DNA from: Pseudanabaena sp. PCC 7367
GTDB taxonomy: Bacteria; Cyanobacteriota; Cyanobacteriia; Pseudanabaenales; Pseudanabaenaceae
Assembly: GCF_000317065.1 (NCBI RefSeq)
Contig: NC_019690.1
Span: 124,001 to 188,000, forward strand
Length of the DNA: 64,000 bases
Direction of reading: 5' to 3'
Numbering within the stretch: the stretch's first letter is position 1; every line of letters begins with the position of its first letter. The notes under the pieces were generated by a model. It was not told where the DNA came from. It saw nothing but the letters and a program-made list of their open reading frames with translations, and did not search any database. The position numbers were made by a program, and so were the translations under genes. Below, one piece after another: positions 26,059-34,939 of this stretch.

Positions 26059-26073
26059 TACTACTGAGTAGTA
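26059..26073. promoter_or_regulatory. Palindromic operator of orphan parD
   Basis: TACTACTGAGTAGTA, the complement of the palindrome at 9860-9874, at a similar distance from the start codon. Confidence 0.65.
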
Positions 26074-26167
26074 TATTATACTCTTACAACAAAGAGAACC
26101 AAAATTAGTTGACGGTGGTTGCCAGTAGTGAGACTCAGATGATCAAGGCAGCATCCACACCAAGACT

Positions 26168-26494
26168 CTACATCATCGCATCTAATTTCTTGGGAGTGAG
26201 ACAGTAGCCCATGGCATGCATAATCGCACTTATGCTTTCAAACTTTGGATTGCCATTAGCCGATAAAGCCTTCTGGATGACATTGCGTGAAATATTGGTT
26301 TCCTTCGCAAGGTTAGAAATACCTTTGATTCGTGCCACCATCCGCAGAGAAGAGAGAAGCGCAGCGGTGCATTGTTCTTTGGCGTATTCTTCAAATACCG
26401 TAGTTAGATAGCTTTCTATTTCCTCTGGATGGTCGAGGAAATATTCTTCGGTAACCTCATCAAATGTCCTGTAGTTTCTTGCTTTAGCGCTCAT
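26168..26494 (-). CDS. HigA-like antitoxin (addiction module antidote)
   Basis: 108 residues. N-terminal YFLDHPEEIESYLTTVFEEY, then an HTH region ARIKGISNLAKETNISRNVIQKAL, GNPKFESISAIMHAMGY, as in the COG3636 antidote family partnered with HigB-like killer proteins. Its start overlaps the stop of the preceding toxin remnant at ATGA, so it was the second gene of a toxin-first operon. It now lacks an intact toxin. Confidence 0.75.
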   Translation of the reverse strand: MSAKARNYRTFDEVTEEYFLDHPEEIESYLTTVFEEYAKEQCTAALLSSLRMVARIKGISNLAKETNISRNVIQKALSANGNPKFESISAIMHAMGYCLTPKKLDAMM

Positions 26495-26649
26495 ATCTGG
26501 TAATCTCTCCAGTAACGTTTTGCATCTTGAATATCTTGCTGCTGGGTTTTCTTATCATCGCTACAAAGCCAAATAACCAGGCTATCTTCATCTTCACTAG
26601 AATAGATTCTGTAGCCAAGGAAATTGGCGCCTAATGAGCAACTAGGCAC
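26491..26649 (-). pseudogene. Truncated HigB/RelE-like toxin
   Basis: Only the C-terminal ~50 residues remain: NFLGYRIYSSEDEDSLVIWL, CSDDKKTQQDIQDA, AKRYWRDY. This matches the end of addiction-module killer proteins of the RelE superfamily. The frame has a TAA just upstream, inside the end of the neighbouring 302-aa gene, and only a GTG as a start. The 5' half of the toxin was lost, apparently at the junction with that gene. Confidence 0.65.
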
Positions 26650-26650
26650 A

Positions 26651-27520
26651 CTATCTGCTTATCTGAGTCAACGAGAATATCTCCTCAGCACGAATGAGAT
26701 CGTCACCACTCATTGCCTTCCGAACTATTATCTGATTAAGCTCTGAGATTCTGGATCGTGGATCAGCAGTGGTATATTTTAGAAACTCTTCTAGATAAAC
26801 AAATCTTTGACTATGTTGGTGCCTTTCAAAGATTGATGAGAACCAACCATTTTTGGCATCTCCCCTGATCGCAAAATACCAGGCATCATAAACAGCTTGA
26901 TCAACTGGCACTAAAACAACAGGTATATACACATCTTCTGCAATACGATCGGGGTCATTCACAAGCCTGGCAAGCTCTATGGCAACTCGATAGTGGCATA
27001 AGCAGTAAAGGATGTGGTTGAAATCAAATTCTCTGGCTACAGGCTCATTGAACCTTGAGAAACTAAAATTGTCTGGGTAGATCGGCCACAGGAATTGCTC
27101 CAACTTCCCGATCGCCAAACTATGTTTAATCTTATCGGTATATTCCTCAAACAGAGCCTGCTTTTGCCGTTTAAAAATCTGCTCGCATAGAGCCAACTCT
27201 GGCAGAACTTTAGTGGCATGAAGCGATTGGCGCAACTCAGGACATTCACGTTCCAGCCCAGACTGGTTATATCTTTGGCTACCGCGCTCTAGTTCATCGA
27301 TCGTGTCAATGTATGGGTTTACGAGTAGTTCGATTGTTTCAGAACAAACACCCATGCTCTCTTGTAATTCATGTAGCCGAGCTGTGGGCTGGCTAAAATA
27401 GTCATCCAACTCCGAATAGTGGTCGGATTGGGAAATAAGATCAATCCGCGATCGATCATGCGCTAACAAGGCTTGCAATTTTGCAGCGACTGCAGACTGT
27501 GATGTATCAAAGCTATCCAT
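26651..27520 (-). CDS. Hypothetical protein of element B
   Basis: About 289 residues, soluble and mainly helical; no family recognised. Features: acidic N-terminus with ELDDYFSQPTARLHELQESMG, a central QIFKRQKQALFEEYTDKIKHSL and a hydrophobic patch around FNHILYCLCHYRVAIELARL. ATG 27520 (MDSFDTSQ) is preferred to an upstream TTG at 27559. Its stop abuts the truncated HigB fragment, suggesting that an insertion or deletion brought it there. Upstream lies the repeat-containing protein on the same strand. Confidence 0.5.
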   Translation of the reverse strand: MDSFDTSQSAVAAKLQALLAHDRSRIDLISQSDHYSELDDYFSQPTARLHELQESMGVCSETIELLVNPYIDTIDELERGSQRYNQSGLERECPELRQSLHATKVLPELALCEQIFKRQKQALFEEYTDKIKHSLAIGKLEQFLWPIYPDNFSFSRFNEPVAREFDFNHILYCLCHYRVAIELARLVNDPDRIAEDVYIPVVLVPVDQAVYDAWYFAIRGDAKNGWFSSIFERHQHSQRFVYLEEFLKYTTADPRSRISELNQIIVRKAMSGDDLIRAEEIFSLTQISR

Positions 27521-27587
27521 AACTTTGATACTAATTTTATAAAAAACTATGTCAACCAACTTTCTTAGCTAGAAAATTACAGTAGCT

Positions 27588-28949
27588 CTAATCATCAATA
27601 GAACGGTCACCGATCGAGGGTTCATCAGAGCGCGATGAAGAAGGCATGCTACTGGATAGTGGCTTATCATAGTGCTGTTCTAATTGATCAGAACGTCTTA
27701 CGTGGCTAATGCCCATTTCCTCTTTGAGGTTGCTGACCTCTGCTCGTTTCTGCTCGTTCTGCTCCAGCGTAGGAGTAATATGTTGGTCGAAATAATTTTG
27801 CTTATATGATTCAGTCCGGCCATGAATGCGGGGGCTATGACTATCGAGCGCTTCATTAATTTCCTCTCGATCGAAGCCTGTCACATACATATTCGCAGAA
27901 ATTTTCTGATCTATTATTGATGGAATCTTAGGATCTCTGGGGAAGTAATCACTGATTATTTTCTCTGGTGTTTCAGTTCGCGTTCGCTCTCCTAATTGGC
28001 GCTGGTACTCATATTTATGCTCTTGCGCCAATGGGTAATTTTCATGGGGATTTTGTTTAGCTTGGTCATAAATCTCACGTGCTCGTTCAAGCTTGTTGAC
28101 AATTGCTTTGTCATATTCATATGGTAGGCGCTTATCACTAGGATCAATATGGTGTTCATTACGCCATTGAGCCACCTCATCTCGAGATTCTTTAAGGTAT
28201 GGATTACGCTCTAGTGATTTGGTAGTTTCTTGAATATATCTGGCTTCTATACGTTTAGAAAGCCCCTGGGCTTGAGGGCTCTTTTGCAGGATCGCCTGAC
28301 TAATTTGCCCACGTTCTAATCCTGCAACATACATATCCCGGGCAATCTGTCTATCTGCAGTGATTGCAGCATGAGGTTCATAAACTCTATCTAATTTTGA
28401 TATGCCTTGATCATTTATCTTTTGGTATAAAAGTGACTGATATTTTTCTCCAGCATTATGAGTTACATAATTGCGCTGCTCAACTTGCTTTCCAACTGAA
28501 CTTGCTTCATAGATGGCCTTCCCCCATAAGTTTTGTGCCTGAGGCTTATGGCTTTCACGGGAATAAACTTCTTCAAAGGGAGTAGCTTTTTCAACTTGCT
28601 TACGCAGGGTATAATCTGATGCTGGCTTCTTACCAAGAAAAGCTTGTTTCTTATCTGCATCTCGCCTGGCTTCCAGCCTTCTGGACTGCTCTCTAATGTG
28701 GTAAGGCTCACGTTCTTCAATTTTTTGCTCTGCCTTATCTTTTTGCCCATCGAGCTCCTGATAGATCTCATATGCGGTCACTACACGATTTACAAGTGGG
28801 TGCTTACGCACTCCAGATTTGACAAGATTTTTAGCATGCTTTGCATAACGGATGAATTTGCTACTCTTACTGGTTTTGGGCTCTTCTGGTTCTATCGATG
28901 GGCCTTTATTATGGCCAATATTGGGTGGCTTTTTATTATCTTCACTCAT
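27588..28949 (-). CDS. Charged repeat protein related to relaxase C-terminal repeats
   Basis: About 453 residues, highly charged. The start has IGHNKGPSIEPEEP, a motif seen in small phage and conjugative proteins. It carries two copies of the ~50-residue repeat found in both relaxases: TADRQIARDMYVAGLERGQI..AILQKSP near 195-240 and DQKISANMYVTGFDREEI..ALDSHSP near 350-395, joined by long coiled stretches. ATG 28949 has AAGGAG 9 bases upstream. It lacks a nuclease domain. A structural relaxosome or transported effector role is inferred from the shared repeat and the coupling-protein operon next to it. Confidence 0.6.
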   Translation of the reverse strand: MSEDNKKPPNIGHNKGPSIEPEEPKTSKSSKFIRYAKHAKNLVKSGVRKHPLVNRVVTAYEIYQELDGQKDKAEQKIEEREPYHIREQSRRLEARRDADKKQAFLGKKPASDYTLRKQVEKATPFEEVYSRESHKPQAQNLWGKAIYEASSVGKQVEQRNYVTHNAGEKYQSLLYQKINDQGISKLDRVYEPHAAITADRQIARDMYVAGLERGQISQAILQKSPQAQGLSKRIEARYIQETTKSLERNPYLKESRDEVAQWRNEHHIDPSDKRLPYEYDKAIVNKLERAREIYDQAKQNPHENYPLAQEHKYEYQRQLGERTRTETPEKIISDYFPRDPKIPSIIDQKISANMYVTGFDREEINEALDSHSPRIHGRTESYKQNYFDQHITPTLEQNEQKRAEVSNLKEEMGISHVRRSDQLEQHYDKPLSSSMPSSSRSDEPSIGDRSIDD

Positions 28950-29079
28950 GACAAAAAGCTCCTTGCCACTGCAGAGCAGTAGCAAAATTAGGATTTTGGT
29001 AATTGGATTGGAGCGATTCAGGATCGCCCAGGGATAATGATTATTGAGCTTGGCTAGAAACTGCTTTGGCTCAAAATGT

Positions 29080-29760
29080 CTATGGGCCAGAATCTTGAGT
29101 TAATATCCCAGCGCTGGGTAATACTGGAGTAGATTCAGAGGTTACTGATGGGGTAGCCCTCAGGAGTAAGAAACAAAGGCCACAGCCTGCTAGCATGCCA
29201 ATCAGCAGCGATGAAATATTAACGCTCCATTTCATCTGGCCGGGGGCGGCGATCGCGGCGCGGGATTCCATCAACAGCGCGATTATTTTGTTGTGCTTGT
29301 GCTCGATCTCGTCCAGGCGTAAGTCCCATCCTGACCTCAAGGTCTCTAACTTGCTGCCCAAGCTGGCGGATTTCAGGACGCCACTGTGCCAGATGTCGGT
29401 CTGCTTCGACAAGATTGATATGAATTCGCTGAAAATAGTGTTTTGCTGTCTTAGCATACTCGCCATGTCCTTGGTGATCCTGGCTTTTTGCTCCATCGTT
29501 TGCAGGGTTTGAATTGTCCATCCTTCTAAATCCTGGGTAAAACTGCGAAATAAAATTTGCCAGTCATCGGGTACTGTTTCGGTCAGAGTAATCAACTGAC
29601 CGATCGCTACGAAAATCATAAAAAACTCGTTTTCTGGATCGATGTCGTATTTGAGAATAATCTCCAGTACCCTGGCTTTAACCTCGGTGGGCTGGCCTGC
29701 TAGGGCTTTATCGAGCCAATGCATGCGGGTATCTTGAGCCAGGCGATGATCTGTAGTCAT
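29080..29760 (-). CDS. Tail-anchored membrane protein paired with ParA-like ATPase (element B)
   Basis: 226 residues, paralogue of 3826-4512. Shared N-domain WLDKALAGQ, KARVLEIILKYDIDPENEFF and IFVAIGQLITL; one TM helix near 186-206 (SSLLIGMLAGCGLCFLLL), then a short Pro/Ser-rich end. The middle is a divergent helical stalk. It overlaps the ParA-like gene by four bases (ATGA), so co-translation is likely. A nested same-strand ORF occupies its 3' half, as in element A. Confidence 0.7.
   Translation of the reverse strand: MTTDHRLAQDTRMHWLDKALAGQPTEVKARVLEIILKYDIDPENEFFMIFVAIGQLITLTETVPDDWQILFRSFTQDLEGWTIQTLQTMEQKARITKDMASMLRQQNTIFSEFISILSKQTDIWHSGVLKSASLGSKLETLRSGWDLRLDEIEHKHNKIIALLMESRAAIAAPGQMKWSVNISSLLIGMLAGCGLCFLLLRATPSVTSESTPVLPSAGILTQDSGP
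29219..29521 (-). CDS. Possible nested gene inside the tail-anchored protein gene (element B)
   Basis: 100 codons in the same relative frame as the nested ORF at 3947-4279, starting at the homologous ATG-GAC (29521) with AGGA upstream. It encodes a soluble Arg/Gln-rich protein (LGQQVRDLEVRMGLTPGRDR) ending PDEMER. Similarity to the element A frame is weak but includes an Ala-Asp-x-x-(I/L)-Ala helix and the Glu-Arg end. May be real overlapping coding or coincidence. Confidence 0.33.
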   Translation of the reverse strand: MDNSNPANDGAKSQDHQGHGEYAKTAKHYFQRIHINLVEADRHLAQWRPEIRQLGQQVRDLEVRMGLTPGRDRAQAQQNNRAVDGIPRRDRRPRPDEMER

Positions 29761-30512
29761 GATGTCGCCTCCGCTTGAGATTTACGTTTTTTACGGCTAG
29801 GTTTATCTGTAACTGGGGGAGTAAGCACCCGATCAAATTCCTGGTAGCATTTGCGCAGGAATGATTTGACCCGCTGCCGGGAGATGGCACCAAAGCCTTC
29901 ATATTCACGGGCTTCGCCAAAGCTAAGGCTTAGTTCATCGATCGTGTTGCGATCACGGTTACCGACAAATTTAGGTAGGCTGATCACCTGCACTTGATAG
30001 TCAATCAGTAGTTGTTGCAGTGTCTCGTCCTGCTCGAATGGCTCCCAGTCCTCGGTCATGCCGTAATTTTTGACGAATACATGGGGGATTATGGCACCAA
30101 ATGTATGCAGTGAGCGTTGAAACAGTTTTAAGCTGTCATAGCCACAATCCGAGACAAACCAGATCACCAGCTGCACGCTAGCTTCTTTGGCTAGTTCCAG
30201 GATGTCATTCTGCTCGATCCAGATTTTAAAGGGGATAAAGGTTTGAGCGGGAGTATTGCAAATAGTGCGGCAGGTGGTGGCACTATTGAAGGTGTCATTG
30301 GCGGCATCTTCTAACTTTGAACTTTCCGAAAAGACGGCTAGCCTTACCGGCATTACACTCTCATAGCAGCGTTTGAGATCGGGGTTTGAACGATCCATAT
30401 CGAAGGCAATGCAGGTTAATTGGCGATCGAGGTGGTACTCGACTAGGGCGCGGGCAGTGAAAGATTTACCCACGCCGCCTTTCTCGCCGGTAACAATAAT
30501 TTGTTCAGGCAT
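29757..30512 (-). CDS. ParA/MinD-like ATPase (element B)
   Basis: 251 residues with deviant Walker A TGEKGGVGKSFTARAL near 7-22 and FDMDRSNPDLKRCY. The C-terminal DELSLSFGEAREYEGFGAISRQRVKSFLRKCY is nearly identical to the element A ATPase, with an extra Lys/Arg-rich tail (KPSRKKRKSQAEA). It sits between the coupling-protein gene and the tail-anchored gene on one strand. A VirC1/TraL-like role in relaxosome recruitment is inferred. No ParB is nearby. Confidence 0.77.
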   Translation of the reverse strand: MPEQIIVTGEKGGVGKSFTARALVEYHLDRQLTCIAFDMDRSNPDLKRCYESVMPVRLAVFSESSKLEDAANDTFNSATTCRTICNTPAQTFIPFKIWIEQNDILELAKEASVQLVIWFVSDCGYDSLKLFQRSLHTFGAIIPHVFVKNYGMTEDWEPFEQDETLQQLLIDYQVQVISLPKFVGNRDRNTIDELSLSFGEAREYEGFGAISRQRVKSFLRKCYQEFDRVLTPPVTDKPSRKKRKSQAEATS

Positions 30513-30557
30513 GGTAATTAAGTTGAATTCGACAAAAATTGTGGTTTTCCTGGCAGA

Positions 30558-32621
30558 TCAGGTCAGATCAAAGCTGTATGAGTCGTCATTGCGATCTTGA
30601 TTGTCATCATTGGTATCGCTATCGACTCCATCGTCAGCTCTTTCATAGGCCAGGCGATTGCTTTCCAGTAGCTCCTTGAGCCTTTGGCGAAACTGTTCGG
30701 TATCACTAATTGAGGCATCACTGAGTGCCTGTTCTTCTTCTAAATAATGTTGATGCTCTTCATAGGAAATGATGCTAGCTAAGCCCAACCTTTCTAAGTC
30801 AGACTTATCCCAGCTACCGAGGTATTGCAGACTGCCATCGGCAGGCACAAAATTCTGCACCGATTTATCTTTGCTGACCAGCCCGTTACTGATCGCTTCA
30901 GAGCTATTGGTGTACCAGTAGCCATAGTCACCGTTATGGAAAAAGCCAGTTACACCTGTTTTGGTATCAGGATCTGGCGATGGAATACGATTGAAGCCTT
31001 CCGGAGAAACAATATGTACTCTTTCTAGATATTCTGACTCTTTCCAGCGTTCACCAAACCAGGTGCGCTCGATATTAATTCTGAACCGCTCGCCCATACC
31101 CAGGGATTCAGAACAATAACGGGCACTATCTAAATCATTCATTTTGAGATAGCCGCGATGATAGAACTGACTTAGGATCTCCCGGGTTTGTTGGCCACCA
31201 TAAACGTTCTCAACTGAGGGTAATGATTGAGTGGCAATTATTTGGGCCCCACCCTTACTGCGGGCATTGGTTGAAAATTCGTTATGTAATGGCAGAAATC
31301 CCAGGGTCTGAAACTCATCCATCACAAACAAGGTATTTACGTCCTGGATATCTGTATCAGGACGACGCAGAATGATCTGCTGCATCCGCGTTACAATCAA
31401 TCTTGCTAGGGCACCTAACACGGACATGTTTTCAGGATCGCGGCCTAGGATCATCACCCCTTCCTGTTCCAAGATTTCGTACAAGCTGATCTTTTTGGGG
31501 CTGTTTTCCCATAGCGCTGCCACTACCGCAAAAGGTGAGAGATAAGTTTGGATCGTTACCATCACTGAATGGGTCAGCCGATCACCTTCAAGCGGGGAGG
31601 TAAACCGTTTGGTCTCAGGAATACTATTGAAAATTTTGAGCAGCCGATCTTTTGAGCGGGTGCCCAGTAAAATATCGCGCAATCCCCATTGCCCTGGTGC
31701 TTTGATTGTGAAGTAAAGGGCGAGACCTTCCAGCATATAGACACAAGCATGCCGCCAGAATTCTTCACGTACATTGTTTGGATTTGAATCTAAGGTAAGA
31801 CAGTCTCCTAAGGCACGGCAATGCGATGGTTGAGTAATATCTTTAGCAATATCCCATGCAAATGCTCTTTGATCAAAGGGGTTGAAAATCCAAAATTGAC
31901 TATATGGGTTGATACTCTGCAACAGATTCAATGTATCGCGCTTGGCGTCATAGATAATTGCACGTAAACCTTTACCAGTGCCAACATGCGGTAAGTAGTC
32001 CTGTAAGAAAAAGCGCATCGTGATCGTTTTACCTGAGCCAATTGAGCCAAGCAGGAAAAAGTTATAGGGAATCCGGGTCGAGGGGACTGGCAGGCCGCCC
32101 CAATTAACCGTCATCAGATCTGGGCGCTTCTTCTTCAGCTTTTTGACAATCGTTTCGTAAACGCGAAGGACAGTGGCATAGGGTTTGATGAAACGATATG
32201 CTTCTCCTCGCCATATTCGAAAGCGGCGGCGCACTACACCACGTATCCGTTCGATACTGGCGATCAGTGGAATGCTAATCAGTAGGAAAAGAATGATACT
32301 GAGCAGTAAGGAAATACCGAGCAGGATCAGGGTAATGCAGTAGAAGCCTAGAAATTTTAGTGGGCGGATGAATGTCCGCTCCTCTGTCACATCCTTATAA
32401 AGTCGGATGCTACAGAAACAGAGCAAGACACCCACAACTAAGGCCAGTAATATTTTGACGACGGAGAAAAATACATGAAGACCATCATCTAAATCTGTTG
32501 GCTTGACCAGGAAAACTATTAGTATCAACCAAATGATCGTGATGAATCCTATTGCGGTTTTGCTAAACAGATCGCTGAAAAAATGAGGTGGCACATAGCC
32601 ACGATGCATAGGCGCGGGCAT
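30558..32621 (-). CDS. VirD4/TraG-like type IV coupling protein (element B)
   Basis: 687 residues: N-terminal membrane helices (about 20-130), Walker A GSIGSGKT near 191-198, Walker B LFVMDEFQTLGFLP near 435-448, then STNARSKGGAQIIATQSL. The last ~25 residues are Asp/Asn-rich (DSDTNDDNQDRNDD), mirroring the acidic tail of the element A protein. Same family but clearly diverged from the element A copy. It heads a strand-sharing run with the ParA-like and tail-anchored genes. Confidence 0.87.
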   Translation of the reverse strand: MPAPMHRGYVPPHFFSDLFSKTAIGFITIIWLILIVFLVKPTDLDDGLHVFFSVVKILLALVVGVLLCFCSIRLYKDVTEERTFIRPLKFLGFYCITLILLGISLLLSIILFLLISIPLIASIERIRGVVRRRFRIWRGEAYRFIKPYATVLRVYETIVKKLKKKRPDLMTVNWGGLPVPSTRIPYNFFLLGSIGSGKTITMRFFLQDYLPHVGTGKGLRAIIYDAKRDTLNLLQSINPYSQFWIFNPFDQRAFAWDIAKDITQPSHCRALGDCLTLDSNPNNVREEFWRHACVYMLEGLALYFTIKAPGQWGLRDILLGTRSKDRLLKIFNSIPETKRFTSPLEGDRLTHSVMVTIQTYLSPFAVVAALWENSPKKISLYEILEQEGVMILGRDPENMSVLGALARLIVTRMQQIILRRPDTDIQDVNTLFVMDEFQTLGFLPLHNEFSTNARSKGGAQIIATQSLPSVENVYGGQQTREILSQFYHRGYLKMNDLDSARYCSESLGMGERFRINIERTWFGERWKESEYLERVHIVSPEGFNRIPSPDPDTKTGVTGFFHNGDYGYWYTNSSEAISNGLVSKDKSVQNFVPADGSLQYLGSWDKSDLERLGLASIISYEEHQHYLEEEQALSDASISDTEQFRQRLKELLESNRLAYERADDGVDSDTNDDNQDRNDDSYSFDLT

Positions 32622-32706
32622 AATTTACCTCGTGTTTTCAATATTTTTAAAAATCAGGAAGGGAAAGAAAGGCCCCAAGTCCAGATATGTTGGGGTCTTT
32701 GGCTAT

Positions 32707-33618
32707 TTAGTAGGTAACCCTAAAGTCATCTCCTAGATCAGAGTCGGGTCTTTGATTGACATCAGTTACAACCTGATCTCTAATTTCCCCATTTGGGCTA
32801 TCGGTTCTATTCGAGTGAGCGGTTTCGTAAAGCTGAACATATGATGGAGTGGGGATTAAACCATATTCTGGAGCCAAGGTTTGTGGCGGGATCAATTCCT
32901 CATAGCGCTGTGCCAAAATAACCAAATTTTTGGCTCCTTTAGTGAGATAGCTCAAGGATAGAGCCGCAAGAAATACGTACACTGGTGGTGCAGCGGCAGC
33001 GACAAGTCTGAGAAGTGGATCATCATCTCTTAGCCATATAAATGCAGATCCTGCTTCCAAGAGGAAAACGGGTATTACCACAAACCAAACAAGCACTGGC
33101 CAAGGCCTCCCATCCTCAGTTTCATCATGCTGCTCTTGTTGGGCTTCCAGCCACACTTCATTCAGAGGATATTGATCGCTACTAACACGCTCGGATAGAT
33201 TTTCAAGACGATGTTTTTCCATCAAATGCACGAGTTTAAAGTGCATAACGGTCATTGCGTTCTCGGTCAACAGCTCTGTAAAATATACAAATACCGCAGC
33301 AATAAAGGGTGTCGCGGCATAGCTCAACCACTGTGGCAAAGTCAAAGTGATTGACTGCACTGCTGCAGATGCAATTAAGGCTCCAATGACTGCAATCAAA
33401 ACAACAACTACTGGTTTTGCAGAATCAGGTAGTTGGTACATCATTCGAGCCTGGGCGCGTAGATGATTTGCTCTACGCTCTGCATAAGTAGCCTTCGCAA
33501 ACTCCCTAATACTATTGATGATCGCTGCCTTATCTTGCTGACTGTATTTACTGAATTCTGATTTTGGTAACCAGCGATAAGACTCAAGACGCTTCTGCTT
33601 AAAATGTTGTTTATTCAT
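32707..33618 (-). CDS. Multi-pass membrane protein of element B
   Basis: About 303 residues. A basic N-terminus (NKQHFKQKRLESYRWLPKSEF) and helix precede two TM segments near 70-115 and two more near 180-245, separated by an acidic loop (QQEQHDETEDGRPWP). No family recognised. ATG 33618 is chosen because GGAGGG, lying at the stop of the upstream VWA gene, is 7 bases away; the two genes are therefore probably translationally coupled. Could be a membrane partner of the VWA protein or the coupling protein. Confidence 0.6.
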   Translation of the reverse strand: MNKQHFKQKRLESYRWLPKSEFSKYSQQDKAAIINSIREFAKATYAERRANHLRAQARMMYQLPDSAKPVVVVLIAVIGALIASAAVQSITLTLPQWLSYAATPFIAAVFVYFTELLTENAMTVMHFKLVHLMEKHRLENLSERVSSDQYPLNEVWLEAQQEQHDETEDGRPWPVLVWFVVIPVFLLEAGSAFIWLRDDDPLLRLVAAAAPPVYVFLAALSLSYLTKGAKNLVILAQRYEELIPPQTLAPEYGLIPTPSYVQLYETAHSNRTDSPNGEIRDQVVTDVNQRPDSDLGDDFRVTY

Positions 33619-33622
33619 TTGA

Positions 33623-34321
33623 TTACCCTCCTCCATTGCGAGCAGACTGATAGGCTGAATTAATGGAGTTCCGGATACTTCCATCTGAGAGAGCAGAAAT
33701 CCTAACCTGTGGGTGTTGAATAGTTTCTACAAGCTTCTGCTGCAGCTGGTTGTCAATTGCAATCAGCACAAGTTGTGTATTCTCATTCAACAACCTTTCC
33801 GCACTCTCTAAAGTCTGTTCCAGCGGGATAGCTTGAGAACCAACTCCTTGGTCATCAGCGTGGACTAGGATCGTGATCACAGTTCCACGGGTGTTAGATT
33901 GCTTAGCATGTGCTTGTTGGTTATGCAGACGCTCGAGGGCTCCATGAAGCGAGGTTCCAATTTGATTATCAACTTTTCCTTGCTCCAGCAGGGCATTTAT
34001 ATCCTTGCAAAGACTAAGGCCATCAAGGCGATTTTCAATTTTTACCGCGTGCAACACTGAGGTTGATGCAGCAAATGACTGCAGTGCAAAAGTATCCCCA
34101 GTTGCTGTATGCTCTTTGATCTCACTGCAGGCAATGTCAATCACGCGATCGAAATCACCTGACTCTCGCATAGATTTGGATGTATCCACCACGAGAATTG
34201 AAGCAATATGGACTTGTTTGCGTTGCCACAAAAATGAAGTAGCAGCAATACTCGTTAGAGCAAGAAGCACGAAGAATGCATTAAGCACTCCATTCGAGCT
34301 ACGTGATTTTTTTGATATCAT
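33623..34321 (-). CDS. Membrane-anchored von Willebrand factor A domain protein
   Basis: 232 residues: a short basic start, one TM helix (about 12-31, LNAFFVLLALTSIAATSFLW), then a VWA domain with the MIDAS DTSKSMRESG near 46-55, a conserved Thr (GTSL) and TVITILVHADDQG as the later metal-site Asp. Such single-TM VWA proteins often act in metal-dependent complex assembly, commonly with ATPases. Here the neighbours are a membrane protein and conjugation genes. Role unknown. No equivalent in element A. Confidence 0.75.
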   Translation of the reverse strand: MISKKSRSSNGVLNAFFVLLALTSIAATSFLWQRKQVHIASILVVDTSKSMRESGDFDRVIDIACSEIKEHTATGDTFALQSFAASTSVLHAVKIENRLDGLSLCKDINALLEQGKVDNQIGTSLHGALERLHNQQAHAKQSNTRGTVITILVHADDQGVGSQAIPLEQTLESAERLLNENTQLVLIAIDNQLQQKLVETIQHPQVRISALSDGSIRNSINSAYQSARNGGG

Positions 34322-34714
34322 TTAATTTTCCTCTACATGAAATCCGTCAATGCATCTTGATGCGAGGCTCACGGAGTATAAGATCGGTTGGTGAAGTGAT
34401 AAACTGATGTCCTAATCAGAGACAGGAAGGCTAGGGTCAGCGGATTCCTACCTGGCTAGCAACAAACTTGAATTAATTGAGGTCTCAGAAGTTAAAATCT
34501 GCAGGTACGGACACATATTCAGGGTCGCTTAAATGTAGCCTCCCTTTATTCAGGGACTGCTTTAAAGAAATCAGATCTGCTTAGGAAACTATGATTGGCA
34601 ATTAGTCAGAATAGATAGGCACTGACCTGCTCCCCCTCATAAAGCAGCTCAACCTAATAGGAGATAAACATCTACATCTAATCTAGATATTCATATTTTC
34701 AGCATGCTAGCAGT
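34322..34714. other. Gene-free stretch between VWA and small TM genes
   Basis: 393 bases, moderately AT-rich. I see no frame with coding character, no strong hairpin and no terminator-like T run; it probably holds the promoter of the VWA operon on the minus strand. Confidence 0.4.
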
Positions 34715-34939
34715 TCAAATACTTTGCCATACTGCTCCAATTCCAAGACAGCAAACGATAACTATCATAATTCGCCAGGTAACTTCCCATATCCATGGCA
34801 TAACACCAGCAACTAGATGAAAAGCTCCACACACCGAGGACAACAGGAAAGCAGCAACTATACCTAAGGCAAAAAATAATAGAAGGTTAGCTAAGCGACC
34901 ACCCAAAAGTAGAAGCAGATTGTATCTTTGCTCTCTCAT
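34715..34939 (-). CDS. Small two-TM membrane protein
   Basis: 74 residues: REQRYNLLLLLGGRLANLLLFFALGIVAAFLL forms one membrane hairpin half and WRIMIVIVCCLGIGAVWQ the second. No family recognised. GGAGGC is found 6 bases before the ATG, which supports translation. Divergent from the PadR gene across 460 AT-rich bases, so it is a possible PadR target. Confidence 0.5.
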   Translation of the reverse strand: MREQRYNLLLLLGGRLANLLLFFALGIVAAFLLSSVCGAFHLVAGVMPWIWEVTWRIMIVIVCCLGIGAVWQSI

